Program-made: the position numbers and the translations under genes
NCBI RefSeq assembly: GCF_039522165.1
Contig: NZ_BAAADE010000003.1
Coordinates: forward strand, 124,001-188,000
Reading direction: 5' to 3'
Source: Paenochrobactrum glaciei
GTDB lineage: Bacteria; Pseudomonadota; Alphaproteobacteria; Rhizobiales; Rhizobiaceae
Length of the DNA: 64,000 bases
Shown here: piece after piece, positions 14,768-23,928 of the stretch
Layout of the letters: the number at the start of each line of letters is the position of its first letter
Numbering within the stretch: position 1 is the stretch's first letter
Notes under the pieces: generated by a model
Databases searched by the model: none
What the model was told of the DNA's origin: nothing
What the model saw: only the letters and a program-made list of their open reading frames with translations

Positions 14768-15688
14768 GTGTCGCTGGCTCTTATTATTGAACAGCTCCTC
14801 AACGGCCTGCAATTTGGCGTGATGCTATTTTTGATGGCGGCAGGGCTGACCCTCATTTTCGGTGTTATGGGCATTATCAATCTGGCTCATGGCTCGCTTT
14901 TTATGATTGGCGCTTTTGCCTGTGCGGCAGTTGCGGCTTATACCGGCTCATTTTGGATCGGGCTGATGGCAAGTCTCGCAGGTGCTGCCGCTGCTGGCGC
15001 ATTGATGGAAATTACCGTTGTGCGAAGGCTCTACGGGCGTGAGCATCTGGATCAGGTTTTGGCGACTTTCGCGCTGATTTTGATCTTTTCAGATGCAACG
15101 CGCTATGTTTTCGGTTCATTTCCGCTTTATCTCGACATTCCGCCTCTGTTGCAGGGCTCAGTTACCTTGCCGGGCGGGGCGCACTATCAGCTTTATCGTC
15201 TGGCGATTATCGGCGCTGGTATTTTGGTTGCGCTGGGGCTTTATCTTCTCATCAACAAAACACGTCTTGGAATGCGTATTCGTGCCGGTGAATCTGATCG
15301 CGAAATGATCAGCGCATTGGGGGTGGATATTGCCAAGCTCAATACGATTGTTTTTGCTCTTGGTGCAGCACTTGCAGGTTTTGCCGGTGCGCTGGTGGGG
15401 GCTTTGCAATCCGTACAGGTGGGCATGGGCGAACCGGTGCTTATTCTTGCCTTTGTGGTGATTGTTATTGGCGGGATCGGCTCGATTAAAGGCGCGCTTT
15501 ATGCAGCAATTCTGGTGGGCGTGGTTGATACATTGGGGCGGTTTTTGCTGCCAAAGCTGTTTGCGCTGTTCATTCCGCCGTCACAGGCTTCCACAACTGG
15601 TACAGCCCTTGCTTCGATGCTGATTTACATTGTCATGGCGATTATTCTGACATTCAGGCCAAAAGGCCTGTTTGCGACTGAGCGATAG
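14768..15688 (+). CDS. livH: Branched-chain-type ABC permease LivH (system 1)
   Basis: A 306-residue inner-membrane permease with about eight hydrophobic segments. It has FGVMGIINLAHGSLFMIGAF near the N-terminus and the loop RIRAGESDREMISALGVD in the middle, both standard in LivH. GTG 14768 follows AGGATG. livM begins six bases after its stop, so the two permeases are co-translated and form the channel. Confidence 0.93.
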   Translation: MSLALIIEQLLNGLQFGVMLFLMAAGLTLIFGVMGIINLAHGSLFMIGAFACAAVAAYTGSFWIGLMASLAGAAAAGALMEITVVRRLYGREHLDQVLATFALILIFSDATRYVFGSFPLYLDIPPLLQGSVTLPGGAHYQLYRLAIIGAGILVALGLYLLINKTRLGMRIRAGESDREMISALGVDIAKLNTIVFALGAALAGFAGALVGALQSVQVGMGEPVLILAFVVIVIGGIGSIKGALYAAILVGVVDTLGRFLLPKLFALFIPPSQASTTGTALASMLIYIVMAIILTFRPKGLFATER

Positions 15689-15694
15689 GGAAGT

Positions 15695-16678
15695 GTGATG
15701 AAAACAGAAACTCTTCTCAATCTTTTCCTCGCTCTCGTTCTGCCCTTGGTCGCAATGGTAGCTTATTGGATCGGCGAGCCGTTTTATGTTAATTTAACCA
15801 CGCGTATTGCGGTTTTGGCACTTGCGGCAACCGGTTTAAACCTGGCTCTTGGTCTTGGTGGGCTGGTTTCCTTTGGTCATGCGGCCTTTTTTGGCATTGG
15901 CGGCTATGTGGCGGGCATTTTTGCTACGCATGCTATGTCCGGCACGCCCTTTATTGAATGGCCGTTTGATATTGGAGCAACCAACCAAATGCTCGTCATC
16001 TGGATTGTTGCGATGCTGGTTGCAGGGCTTGCAGCGCTGGTGATTGGTGCGATCAGTTTACGCACTTCCGGCGTTTATTTTATTATGATCACGCTCGCTT
16101 TTGCACAGATGGTTTATTATTTTGCCATTTCATGGCCAGCCTATGGTGGTGAAGATGGCCTCTCAATGCCGGTACGCGATGCGTTTTTCGGTCTTAATAC
16201 ATTTGACCCGCTTAATCTGTTTTTGATTGCTTATCTGGTGTTGATGGCGGTGATTTATGGCTTTTGGCGGCTGACAAATTCGCGTTTTGGTGCAGCACTA
16301 CAAGGTGCGCGCCAAAATGAGGTGCGGCTTGCCTCCATTGGTATCAAACCGTTTCAGATCCGCTTAACCGCTCTTGTGCTTTCAGCGATGATCACAGCGC
16401 TGGCGGGTACGCTTTTTGCTGATCTTAATCGTTTTGTCAGTCCGACAATGTTGTCATGGCATATGTCGGGTGAGTTGATCGTGCTGATTGTGTTGGGCGG
16501 AACGGGACGCTTGTTCGGGCCTTTGGCGGGTGCTGTGCTCTATGTTCTGTTTGAGTTTGCGCTGGGCAGCACGGTGGAACATTGGCAGTTTTTCTTAGGG
16601 CTGATCTTGCTGGGTGTGGTGATGTTCGCACGCGGCGGATTAATCGGCCTTATTGCGGGGAGGGCACGTCATGGCTGA
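15695..16678 (+). CDS. livM: Branched-chain-type ABC permease LivM (system 1)
   Basis: A 327-residue permease with the LivM motif LNLALGLGGLVSFGHAAFFGIGGY spread over the second membrane region, and a late ALAGTLFADLNRFVSP loop. It is the second half of the Liv channel. Its stop overlaps the start of the LivG ATPase gene by eight bases, indicating coupled translation. The ligand class follows from the binding protein, not this subunit. Confidence 0.93.
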   Translation: MMKTETLLNLFLALVLPLVAMVAYWIGEPFYVNLTTRIAVLALAATGLNLALGLGGLVSFGHAAFFGIGGYVAGIFATHAMSGTPFIEWPFDIGATNQMLVIWIVAMLVAGLAALVIGAISLRTSGVYFIMITLAFAQMVYYFAISWPAYGGEDGLSMPVRDAFFGLNTFDPLNLFLIAYLVLMAVIYGFWRLTNSRFGAALQGARQNEVRLASIGIKPFQIRLTALVLSAMITALAGTLFADLNRFVSPTMLSWHMSGELIVLIVLGGTGRLFGPLAGAVLYVLFEFALGSTVEHWQFFLGLILLGVVMFARGGLIGLIAGRARHG

Positions 16679-17420
16679 ACCAATTCTCTCCATTCAGAAC
16701 TTGAAGAAGACATTTGGCGCTCTTAAAGCTACGGATGATGTCAGCGTTGATTTACGTAAAGGTGAGATTCATGCGCTTATTGGCCCCAATGGAGCGGGCA
16801 AATCAACGCTGATTCATCAAATTGCAGGCACTTTGCGTCAGAACAGCGGGACAATTTACTTCAATGGCGCGGAAATTTCCGATCTGTCTGTCGCAGAACG
16901 CGCACAATGCGGTCTGGGGCGGACATTTCAAATTTCGTCTTTGATGCCGGAATATTCAGCACTGCGCAATGTCACTTTGGCGCTGCAATCAAGGCAAGGT
17001 TCAAGCTTTCGCTTTTGGAAATCAGCTGTCACAGATCGCAAGCTGGTGGATGAAGCAGAAGAAATTTTGCAACGCGTCGGGCTTTACGAACGCCGTTTGG
17101 TTGTCAGTGCAGAGCTGTCGCATGGTGAAAGGCGGCAATTAGAAATCGCCATCGTGTTGGCTTTGCAGGCAAAAGCGCTGTTGCTGGATGAGCCGATGGC
17201 CGGTATGGGGCCGGAAGGCTCCTTAGCGTTGACTGGTTTTCTCGATAAATTACGCGATCAGGCACCCATTTTGCTGGTTGAGCATGATATGGACGCTGTT
17301 TTCGCGCTCGCAGATCGCATTTCGGTGCTGGTTTACGGCCGCGTGATTGCAACGGGAAGCGTCAGTGAAATCCGTAACAATCCGCTGGTGCGGGAAGCCT
17401 ATTTGGGGGAGGGGCATTAA
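16671..17420 (+). CDS. livG: ABC transporter ATP-binding protein LivG (system 1)
   Basis: A 249-residue ATPase with Walker A GPNGAGKST, a variant signature LSHGERRQ (as is usual for LivG), Walker B ALLLDEPMAGM and H-loop LVEHDM. ATG 16671 follows GGGGAGGG and overlaps the livM stop, so the longer upstream frame opening at 16653 is not used. With LivF it forms the ATPase dimer of this transporter. Confidence 0.93.
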   Translation: MAEPILSIQNLKKTFGALKATDDVSVDLRKGEIHALIGPNGAGKSTLIHQIAGTLRQNSGTIYFNGAEISDLSVAERAQCGLGRTFQISSLMPEYSALRNVTLALQSRQGSSFRFWKSAVTDRKLVDEAEEILQRVGLYERRLVVSAELSHGERRQLEIAIVLALQAKALLLDEPMAGMGPEGSLALTGFLDKLRDQAPILLVEHDMDAVFALADRISVLVYGRVIATGSVSEIRNNPLVREAYLGEGH

Positions 17421-18104
17421 ATGTTGCTGCAAATTGATCAGCTTGAGACATTTTATGGCGCTTCACAGGCTTTGTTTGGCGTTGATCTCTCCATTGCTAA
17501 AGGTGAGGTGCTGGCGCTGATGGGGCGCAATGGTATGGGGAAAACCACTACAATCAGCTCTGTTTTCGGGCTTAACCCGGCAAAACGTGGCAAAGTGGTT
17601 TTTAATGGCACTGATATCACCAAACAAAAACCTTATAAGATTGCTCGTCTTGGCCTTGGGCTTGTGCCGGAAGGGCGGCGTTGCTTTCCAAATCTGACTG
17701 TTAATGAAAATTTGCTGGCTTCAGCGCGTCATGGAGAATGGACGATTGAAACGGTGCGCAAGCTTTTTCCGCGTCTTGAAGAACGTGGCCAGCAATCTGC
17801 CCAGACACTTTCGGGCGGCGAGCAGCAGATGCTGGCGGTCGGACGTGCTTTGATGACCAATCCGGAGCTGATCGTGCTGGATGAAGCAACGGAAGGGCTG
17901 GCACCTGTTATCCGGCAGGAAATCTGGAAAGCGATCCGTGCTTTAAAAAACACCGGACAATCGATTATTGTCGTTGATAAAACTCTGTCGGAATTGCTTC
18001 CCGTTGCAGATCAATGCGTAATTTTGGAAAAAGGTGTCACAGTTTGGCGGGGCACACCGGATCATCTTGATGCCGATGTGCAGGAACGCTATCTCGGCGT
18101 TTGA
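17421..18104 (+). CDS. livF: ABC transporter ATP-binding protein LivF (system 1)
   Basis: A 227-residue ATPase with Walker A GRNGMGKTT, signature LSGGEQQM and Walker B LIVLDEATEGLAP. Position five bases upstream of the usual VEQN motif differs: the stretch reads VVDKTL, so this half of the dimer lacks the usual H-loop side chain, as LivF proteins often do. It begins directly after the livG stop and is last in the operon. A 178-base gap follows with only a weak stem (GGCGAGC...GCTTGCC). Confidence 0.92.
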   Translation: MLLQIDQLETFYGASQALFGVDLSIAKGEVLALMGRNGMGKTTTISSVFGLNPAKRGKVVFNGTDITKQKPYKIARLGLGLVPEGRRCFPNLTVNENLLASARHGEWTIETVRKLFPRLEERGQQSAQTLSGGEQQMLAVGRALMTNPELIVLDEATEGLAPVIRQEIWKAIRALKNTGQSIIVVDKTLSELLPVADQCVILEKGVTVWRGTPDHLDADVQERYLGV

Positions 18105-18282
18105 TAAGTGATTGATAATATAAAGTTTTAAAGCATTGATTTATTTAGGCGAGCCTTGGTGATCTGCGCCATCGCTTGCCCGAATATACAGATGCATCCT
18201 TCCTTTTTCGGAAATTCTTTCTAATTTCAGTCATAATGCGGATGATTCTACTCACCCATATGGGCTGAAACAGGGATTTTTA

Positions 18283-20058
18283 TTGATGACATTACCCCAA
18301 ATTCTGGCCTCGGGCACAATTGCGCTGATGATGGCAGCCTTTTTATGGGGCAAGTTTCGTTATGATCTTGTGGCTGTCTGTGCGCTTTTATTGGGCATTG
18401 CAGTTGGCGTTGTGCCTTATGATGAAGCTTTTAGTGGTTTCAGCGATGAAATTGTCATCATTGTCGGCAGCGCTCTCATTGTTTCGGCGGGGGTCGCGCG
18501 TTCCGGTTTGATGGAAGCAGCGGTTCAGAAATTTTTTCCCAAAGTGTCGTCTGTGCGCATTCAACTGATCATTCTGGTCGCGGTCGTGACCGTTTTGTCA
18601 GCGTTTATCAAGAATGTCGGCGCTTTGGCGATTATGATCCCTGTTGCTTTCCAATTTGCCCGCCGCTCCAATGTGTCGGCCTCGGTATTTCTTATGCCGA
18701 TGGCTTTTGGTGCTTTGCTTGGCGGATTGATGACACAGATTGGTACATCGCCCAATATTGTCGTTTCGCGCTTACGCGCTGAAATGGTGGGCGAAAGTTT
18801 CACCATGTTTGATTTTACCCCTGTGGGCGCGACACTTGCCGTTGTGGGCATTCTTTATTTGGCTTTTTTCTACAAGCTGATCCCTGAGCGGAAAAAAGAA
18901 AATGTTTCAGCAACGGATGCAATTGAGATCAGAAACTACGCATCCGAAGCAAAAATTGCCAAAAATTCCAGTGTTATCGGCAAAACAATCGTTGAACTGA
19001 TCAAGCCGGCAGAAGGCAATGCGATGATTACTGCTATCATCCGTGATGGCCGCCGTATTACGCCTTTGCCTGATCGCACCGTTTTAGAGGGCGATGTGGT
19101 GTTGCTGGAGGGAGATTCCAAAGCGCTGGATGCGGTTATCAGCAATGGTAAGCTTCAGATCGCCGAAAATCGCAATCCGAATGATACGGACGGCTCAGAA
19201 GAGATTGAGGCGATTGAAGCCGTTATCGGTAAAAATTCGCCGTTAATTGGCTTATCTGCCCGAAATCTTGATCTTTATAGCCGTTATGATGTGAACTTGC
19301 TGGCGGTTAGCCGTGAGGAAGAGCGTATTACGCAGCGCTTGGGCGAGGTGGAGTTTCGTTTTGGCGATGTGATCGTGTTGCAGGGGCGCGCCAATATTTT
19401 GCCGCCATTGTTGCGCGAATTTGGATGTTTGCCGCTTGCAAAGCGCACGATTTTGCTTGGCAGTGTGCGCCGTGGACTGGTGCCGCTGGCAATTCTGATT
19501 GTCGCTATTATGGCGACTGTATTAGGACTTTTACCGGTTTCGATCGCTTTCTTTGCTGCCGCTGTAGCGATGATCCTGTTTAAAGTAATCCCGATTAATG
19601 AGATTTATTCGGCAATTGACGGGCCAATTTTGATCATGCTGGCTGCACTTATTCCCGTCAGTGATGCTTTGCGCACTACCGGCAGCACCGATTTGATTGC
19701 TGAAGGCCTGTCAATGCTCGCGACCTATCTGCCGCCATCAGGCGCATTGGCAATGATTTTGCTGACTGCGATGGCTGTGACGCCGTTTCTCAACAATGCG
19801 GCAACTGTGCTGGTGATGGCACCGATTGCCACGAGTTTTGCCGCTGGTTTAGGCTATAAGCCGGAAGCCTTTCTGATGGCGGTTGCGATTGGCGCTGGTT
19901 GCGATTTTCTGACCCCCATTGGCCACCAGTGTAATATGCTGGTGATGAGCCCGGGCGGTTATAGATTCAGCGATTATCCGCGTTTGGGTCTGCCACTTTC
20001 CGCAATCATTGCTCTTGTGGCTGTGCCAGCATTGATTTTCTTCTGGCCACTGACGTGA
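18283..20058 (+). CDS. SLC13-family-like transporter with two TrkA-C (RCK_C) domains
   Basis: A 591-residue inner-membrane protein. Two blocks of hydrophobic segments (about residues 1-195 and 390-590) flank a soluble central part (about 205-375) made of two RCK_C-type repeats, seen in GKTIVELIKPAEGNAMITAI and in LIGLSARNLDLYSRYDVNLLAV. Helix-breaking motifs GTSPNIV and NNAATVLVM are typical of the DASS/SLC13 anion symporters. Members move carboxylates, sulfate or similar anions with Na+. It stands alone between the two Liv systems and is closed by a shared terminator. The ion is unknown. Confidence 0.85.
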   Translation: MMTLPQILASGTIALMMAAFLWGKFRYDLVAVCALLLGIAVGVVPYDEAFSGFSDEIVIIVGSALIVSAGVARSGLMEAAVQKFFPKVSSVRIQLIILVAVVTVLSAFIKNVGALAIMIPVAFQFARRSNVSASVFLMPMAFGALLGGLMTQIGTSPNIVVSRLRAEMVGESFTMFDFTPVGATLAVVGILYLAFFYKLIPERKKENVSATDAIEIRNYASEAKIAKNSSVIGKTIVELIKPAEGNAMITAIIRDGRRITPLPDRTVLEGDVVLLEGDSKALDAVISNGKLQIAENRNPNDTDGSEEIEAIEAVIGKNSPLIGLSARNLDLYSRYDVNLLAVSREEERITQRLGEVEFRFGDVIVLQGRANILPPLLREFGCLPLAKRTILLGSVRRGLVPLAILIVAIMATVLGLLPVSIAFFAAAVAMILFKVIPINEIYSAIDGPILIMLAALIPVSDALRTTGSTDLIAEGLSMLATYLPPSGALAMILLTAMAVTPFLNNAATVLVMAPIATSFAAGLGYKPEAFLMAVAIGAGCDFLTPIGHQCNMLVMSPGGYRFSDYPRLGLPLSAIIALVAVPALIFFWPLT

Positions 20059-20063
20059 TACTA

Positions 20064-20102
20064 AAAAAACCCCGCATGAAATCACTTTCATACGGGGTTT
20101 TT
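20064..20102. terminator. Bidirectional terminator between converging genes
   Basis: AAAAACCCCG-C-ATGAAA pairs with TTTCAT-A-CGGGGTTTTT around a 4-base loop, with an A-run on one side and a T-run on the other. It ends the rightward transporter gene and the leftward Liv system 2 operon. Confidence 0.85.
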
Positions 20103-20115
20103 GTTGTTTTAAGCT

Positions 20116-20880
20116 TTATATCGCCAGATATTCGTTACGTAAATCCGGACTATCAAGCAGCTCTTTGGCGCTGCCGCTAAAAACCAGTTCGCCGGAATCC
20201 AAAATCACTGCGCGGTCAGAGAGCCGCAAAGCCGCAACGGCATTTTGCTCGACGATGATCGTCGTAATGCCGCGCTCTTTAATATCATAGACGATATTTT
20301 CGATCTCTTTGACGATAACCGGTGCCAAACCTTCATAGGGTTCATCAAGCAGCAGAAGTTTCACGTCACGCGCAAGGGCACGCGCAACGGCCAGCATTTG
20401 CTGCTCACCACCGGACATCGTCACGCCTTCCTGATTACGCCTTTCGGCAAGACGTGGAAAATGCGCGTAAATCTGCTCCAGGCTCCAGCCCTTATTCGGG
20501 GCAATTTGCGCCAAAATCAGGTTTTCTTCCACAGTCATGCCCGGAATAATACGCCGATCTTCCGGCACAAGCTGGATACCGGCTTGCGCGGCTTGGTAGG
20601 ATTTCATCGTGTGTAAAGGCTGGCCTTCGAGCCAGATTTCACCCGCACGGGCTTCCGGCTCAGCCAAACGTGCGATGGCGCGCATGGTAGAGGTTTTGCC
20701 CGCGCCATTTCGGCCGAGAAGCGCCAGAATTTCACCCTTTTTAATGTCGAGATTAACACCTTGAACGATGTAGCTCTCGCCATAATAGGCGTGAAGATCG
20801 CGGATGGCGAAAAACTCCTGCGAAGGATCGCTATTATTGGCGGCAGAGATTGCCTCTTTTTTCATTGAGACTGCACTCAT
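20116..20880 (-). CDS. livF: ABC transporter ATP-binding protein LivF (system 2)
   Basis: A 254-residue ATPase with Walker A GRNGAGKTS, signature MSGGEQQM, Walker B LLLLDEPYEGLAP and the LivF-type IVEQNAVAA. An extra N-terminal tail of about 20 residues precedes the ABC core, so a shorter start is possible. It overlaps the livG gene by four bases and is the last gene of the second Liv operon, ending at the bidirectional terminator. Confidence 0.93.
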   Translation of the reverse strand: MSAVSMKKEAISAANNSDPSQEFFAIRDLHAYYGESYIVQGVNLDIKKGEILALLGRNGAGKTSTMRAIARLAEPEARAGEIWLEGQPLHTMKSYQAAQAGIQLVPEDRRIIPGMTVEENLILAQIAPNKGWSLEQIYAHFPRLAERRNQEGVTMSGGEQQMLAVARALARDVKLLLLDEPYEGLAPVIVKEIENIVYDIKERGITTIIVEQNAVAALRLSDRAVILDSGELVFSGSAKELLDSPDLRNEYLAI

Positions 20881-21650
20881 TCCTCAATCCCTCCCAGATA
20901 AGCCATTTTTACGCGGCGGTCGTCTTTAATATCTTCCGGCAGGCCGGTGGCGATGATTTTGCCCTGTGCCAGCACGGAAATTTTATCGGCCAAAGAAAAC
21001 ACCACATGCATGTCATGCTCGATGATGACCTTGGTCATGCCGGTCATTTTGATTTTTTTAAGCAGTTCAATGGTGGTGTTGGTATCGTGGCGCGACATGC
21101 CGGCTGTCGGTTCATCCAACAATAGCAGACGCGGGCGCTGGATCAGGCACATGGCCAGTTCAAGCCGTCTTTTGTCACCGCGCGATAACACGCCCGCCAG
21201 GCTTTCGCGATGATTATAAAGGCCGATATCATTAAGCAGAGCCTCCGCTTCATCGCGAATTTCGGCTTCCTTGGCGACAGAGCGGAACATATTGATTTTA
21301 AACGCGCCGTCACGGCGGGCAAAAGCCGGTGCCATGACATTTTGTAAAACGTCCAGATCGGCAAAGATTTCCGGCGTTTGGAAAACGCGCGAAATACCAA
21401 GCTGATTGATTTCATGCGGGTTTTTTCCGGTCAGAATAGTGCCGTCAAAAACAACAGCACCACTGCTTGGGGGAATACGCCCGATGATCACATTAAGAAG
21501 GGTTGATTTACCGGCCCCGTTGGGGCCGATGATTGCGTGGGTTTTGCCTTCTTCAATTTGCAGGTCAATGTCGGACAAAGCCTGCAAACCGCCAAAGTTT
21601 TTAAACACATCTGCTGCATGCAGAACAATATTACCTGGTGCCTCACTCAT
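20877..21650 (-). CDS. livG: ABC transporter ATP-binding protein LivG (system 2)
   Basis: A 257-residue ATPase with Walker A GPNGAGKST, variant signature LSRGDKRR, Walker B LLLLDEPTAGMSRHDT and H-loop IIEHDMHVV. The DTNTTIELLKKI region after Walker B resembles urea/amide-type and some aromatic-type LivG proteins, so a non-leucine ligand is quite possible. It overlaps livF downstream and lies 12 bases after livM. Confidence 0.92.
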   Translation of the reverse strand: MSEAPGNIVLHAADVFKNFGGLQALSDIDLQIEEGKTHAIIGPNGAGKSTLLNVIIGRIPPSSGAVVFDGTILTGKNPHEINQLGISRVFQTPEIFADLDVLQNVMAPAFARRDGAFKINMFRSVAKEAEIRDEAEALLNDIGLYNHRESLAGVLSRGDKRRLELAMCLIQRPRLLLLDEPTAGMSRHDTNTTIELLKKIKMTGMTKVIIEHDMHVVFSLADKISVLAQGKIIATGLPEDIKDDRRVKMAYLGGIEE

Positions 21651-21662
21651 GACAGCATAATC

Positions 21663-22808
21663 CTATTCTGCGGGTTGGGGATGAAGGGCTTTGGCGGTTT
21701 TGGGTTCTGGCCTGAGTTTTTTTAACAAGCGCTGGTAACCTTCAACCAAACCACCTGGCAGGAACACCACGATCAGCACAAAGATGAGGCCGAGGGTCAG
21801 GTGCCAGCCTTCGCCGACAAATTTGGAAAGCACAGTGACAACCGCATTTTCCAAGCCATCCGGCAGGAAAGCAAAGGCCTTATGCAGCATATTGATGTTG
21901 ATGGCGGAGAAGATATTTTCGAAATATTTGATCAGCCACGCACCAATTACAGGGCCGGTGAGTGTGCCGACACCACCGAGGATGGTCATCAGCACGACAT
22001 TGCCGGATTCTGTCCATTTCATGCGCTCAGCACCGGCAATCGGGTCGGTAACGGCAAGAAGAGCACCGGCCAGCCCTGCAAACATGCCGGAGATGACAAA
22101 GGCTGAAAGCATATAAGGCTTGGTGTTAAAACCGGTATAGACCATGCGGGTCTGGTTGGATTTGATACCGCGCAGCGCCATGCCAAAAGGAGAGGCGAAG
22201 ATTTTCTGCGACAGATAAAAAGCCAAAATCAGCAGAACGGCGGAGATATAGAAGCCGAAATATCCGCTGATTTCCATCCCGAACAGACTTGGTGTCGGCA
22301 GACCGGTGCCGCTGGTGGTGGCGCCGACCATTTTGTCGAAAACTCGAGGGTCATCGCGTGCTAACAGCAGGCCCGTTTCACCATTGGTAATCGGGGTCAG
22401 CACAGAATAAGCCAGACTATAGCTCATTTGTGCAAAAGCGAGCGTCAGGATGGAAAAGTAAATACCGGATCTGCGCAGGCTGAAGAAGCCGATGATCAGG
22501 GCAAAAATTCCGGCCATGACCACTGCCAGCAGGGTGGCTGGTATAATATCCATGGAAAAAAGCTTGAATGACCAGACTGCGGTGTAAGAGCCGACACCTA
22601 AGAATACAGCATGGCCGAAGCTTAAATAGCCGGTAAGACCAAAAAGGATGTTAAAACCGATCGCAAAGATGGCGTAGATGGCGAATTTTTGCATCAAACC
22701 CGGATAGGCTGCCCCGATAGGGGCAAGCCATAAAGGCATGGCAATCACAACCAGCGCAAAAATTGCAAATGTAAGCGTGTCTTTTCTGGATAGTGAAAAC
22801 ATGGCCAT
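21663..22808 (-). CDS. livM: ABC permease LivM (system 2)
   Basis: A 381-residue permease, longer than the system 1 LivM (327) because of an insertion around GLLLARDDPRVFDKMVGATT and a longer C-terminal tail. The core motif FNILFGLTGYLSFGHAVFLG identifies it. It overlaps livH by one base. The two Liv sets in this window are clearly different subfamilies and not a recent duplication. Confidence 0.92.
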   Translation of the reverse strand: MAMFSLSRKDTLTFAIFALVVIAMPLWLAPIGAAYPGLMQKFAIYAIFAIGFNILFGLTGYLSFGHAVFLGVGSYTAVWSFKLFSMDIIPATLLAVVMAGIFALIIGFFSLRRSGIYFSILTLAFAQMSYSLAYSVLTPITNGETGLLLARDDPRVFDKMVGATTSGTGLPTPSLFGMEISGYFGFYISAVLLILAFYLSQKIFASPFGMALRGIKSNQTRMVYTGFNTKPYMLSAFVISGMFAGLAGALLAVTDPIAGAERMKWTESGNVVLMTILGGVGTLTGPVIGAWLIKYFENIFSAININMLHKAFAFLPDGLENAVVTVLSKFVGEGWHLTLGLIFVLIVVFLPGGLVEGYQRLLKKLRPEPKTAKALHPQPAE

Positions 22809-23836
22809 CAGGTCTCCATCACACCGCGGCGTCCCATCAGACCACGCGGACGTACCAGCAGAATAACCACAGCCACCAGATAGATAATGACTTGGTCAAT
22901 GCCCGGAATAATTGACTTAATCTCGGTCATCGAAGCGAAAGATTGCAGGATGCCGAGCAGGAAACCGGCAATAACAGCGCCCGGCAACGAGCCCATACCG
23001 CCCACCACAACGACAACAAAACTAAGGACAAGGAAGTCCATGCCGATATGATAGTTTGGCGGCAATAATGGCGTGTACATAACGCCCGCAACACCGGCCA
23101 CAACGGCAGCAAGCCCGAAAACCACGGTAAAGCGGCGGTCAATATCGATGCCGAGCAGCCCGACCGTTTCACGATCAGCCATACCAGCGCGCACAACCAT
23201 GCCGAAAGTGGTGAATTGCAGGAAGGCAAAAACGCCGCCGATAACGGCTAAAGAGAATAATAGATAAACAAGGCGCCACCATGGATAGGTGAGAGTATGT
23301 GCCTGCATGCCGATCCAAGAACCAATATCGGCAGCGCCGCGCAAATCTGATGGCACCGGTTGTGGCACCGGATTGGCACCGAAAAAACTTTTAATGATTT
23401 CCTGCAGAACAATCGCCAACCCGAAAGTGACGAGAATTTGCTCGGCATGGGTGCGTTTGTAGAAATGTTTGATCAGGCCGCGTTCCAAAACGATACCAAT
23501 AATTAGCATCACCGGAACGGCCAGAAGAATGGAAATGGGGACGGAATAATCGACAAGCACTGCGCCGAAATCGCCAAGCCAGTTCTGCACCAGCGGCGTG
23601 CGCACTTCAACCGGCGCGCCCCAGGGTGAGAGTTTCGTCGGGTCTGTGGTGACGACTTCCATCGTGATGAGATAGCGAAACATCACTGCACAAAAGCAGC
23701 CAAGCATAAATAAAGCGCCGTGAGCGAAGTTCACTACGCCCAGCGTACCAAAGACCAGCGTAAGGCCAAGGGCGATAAGAGCGTATGCACCGCCTTTATC
23801 CAGACCATTGAGCAATTGCGCAAATAACGCGTTCAT
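22808..23836 (-). CDS. livH: ABC permease LivH (system 2)
   Basis: A 342-residue LivH permease with FGTLGVVNFAHGALFMLGCF and the loop VRAGMADRETVGLLGID. A hydrophilic insert of about 40 residues (EVVTTDPTKLSPWGAPVEVR region) lies between early membrane segments, probably a periplasmic loop. It follows the binding-protein gene after a 92-base gap containing a strong hairpin. Confidence 0.92.
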   Translation of the reverse strand: MNALFAQLLNGLDKGGAYALIALGLTLVFGTLGVVNFAHGALFMLGCFCAVMFRYLITMEVVTTDPTKLSPWGAPVEVRTPLVQNWLGDFGAVLVDYSVPISILLAVPVMLIIGIVLERGLIKHFYKRTHAEQILVTFGLAIVLQEIIKSFFGANPVPQPVPSDLRGAADIGSWIGMQAHTLTYPWWRLVYLLFSLAVIGGVFAFLQFTTFGMVVRAGMADRETVGLLGIDIDRRFTVVFGLAAVVAGVAGVMYTPLLPPNYHIGMDFLVLSFVVVVVGGMGSLPGAVIAGFLLGILQSFASMTEIKSIIPGIDQVIIYLVAVVILLVRPRGLMGRRGVMET

Positions 23837-23880
23837 ATCTGTTCCTGCGGGTTAAACCTTAAAAAGGTGAAAGTGATGAC

Positions 23881-23909
23881 TTATCCGGCGCGTGTACCGC
23901 GCCGGATAA
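23881..23909 (-). repeat. Intercistronic hairpin between binding-protein gene and livH (system 2)
   Basis: TTATCCGGCGCG (23881-23892) and CGCGCCGGATAA (23898-23909) are exact 12-bp complements around a 5-base loop, GC-rich in the centre. There is no strong T-run downstream, so it is more likely an mRNA-stabilising or processing structure than a full terminator. Confidence 0.65.
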
Positions 23910-23928
23910 AATGCCCGTTTTTTAACAA

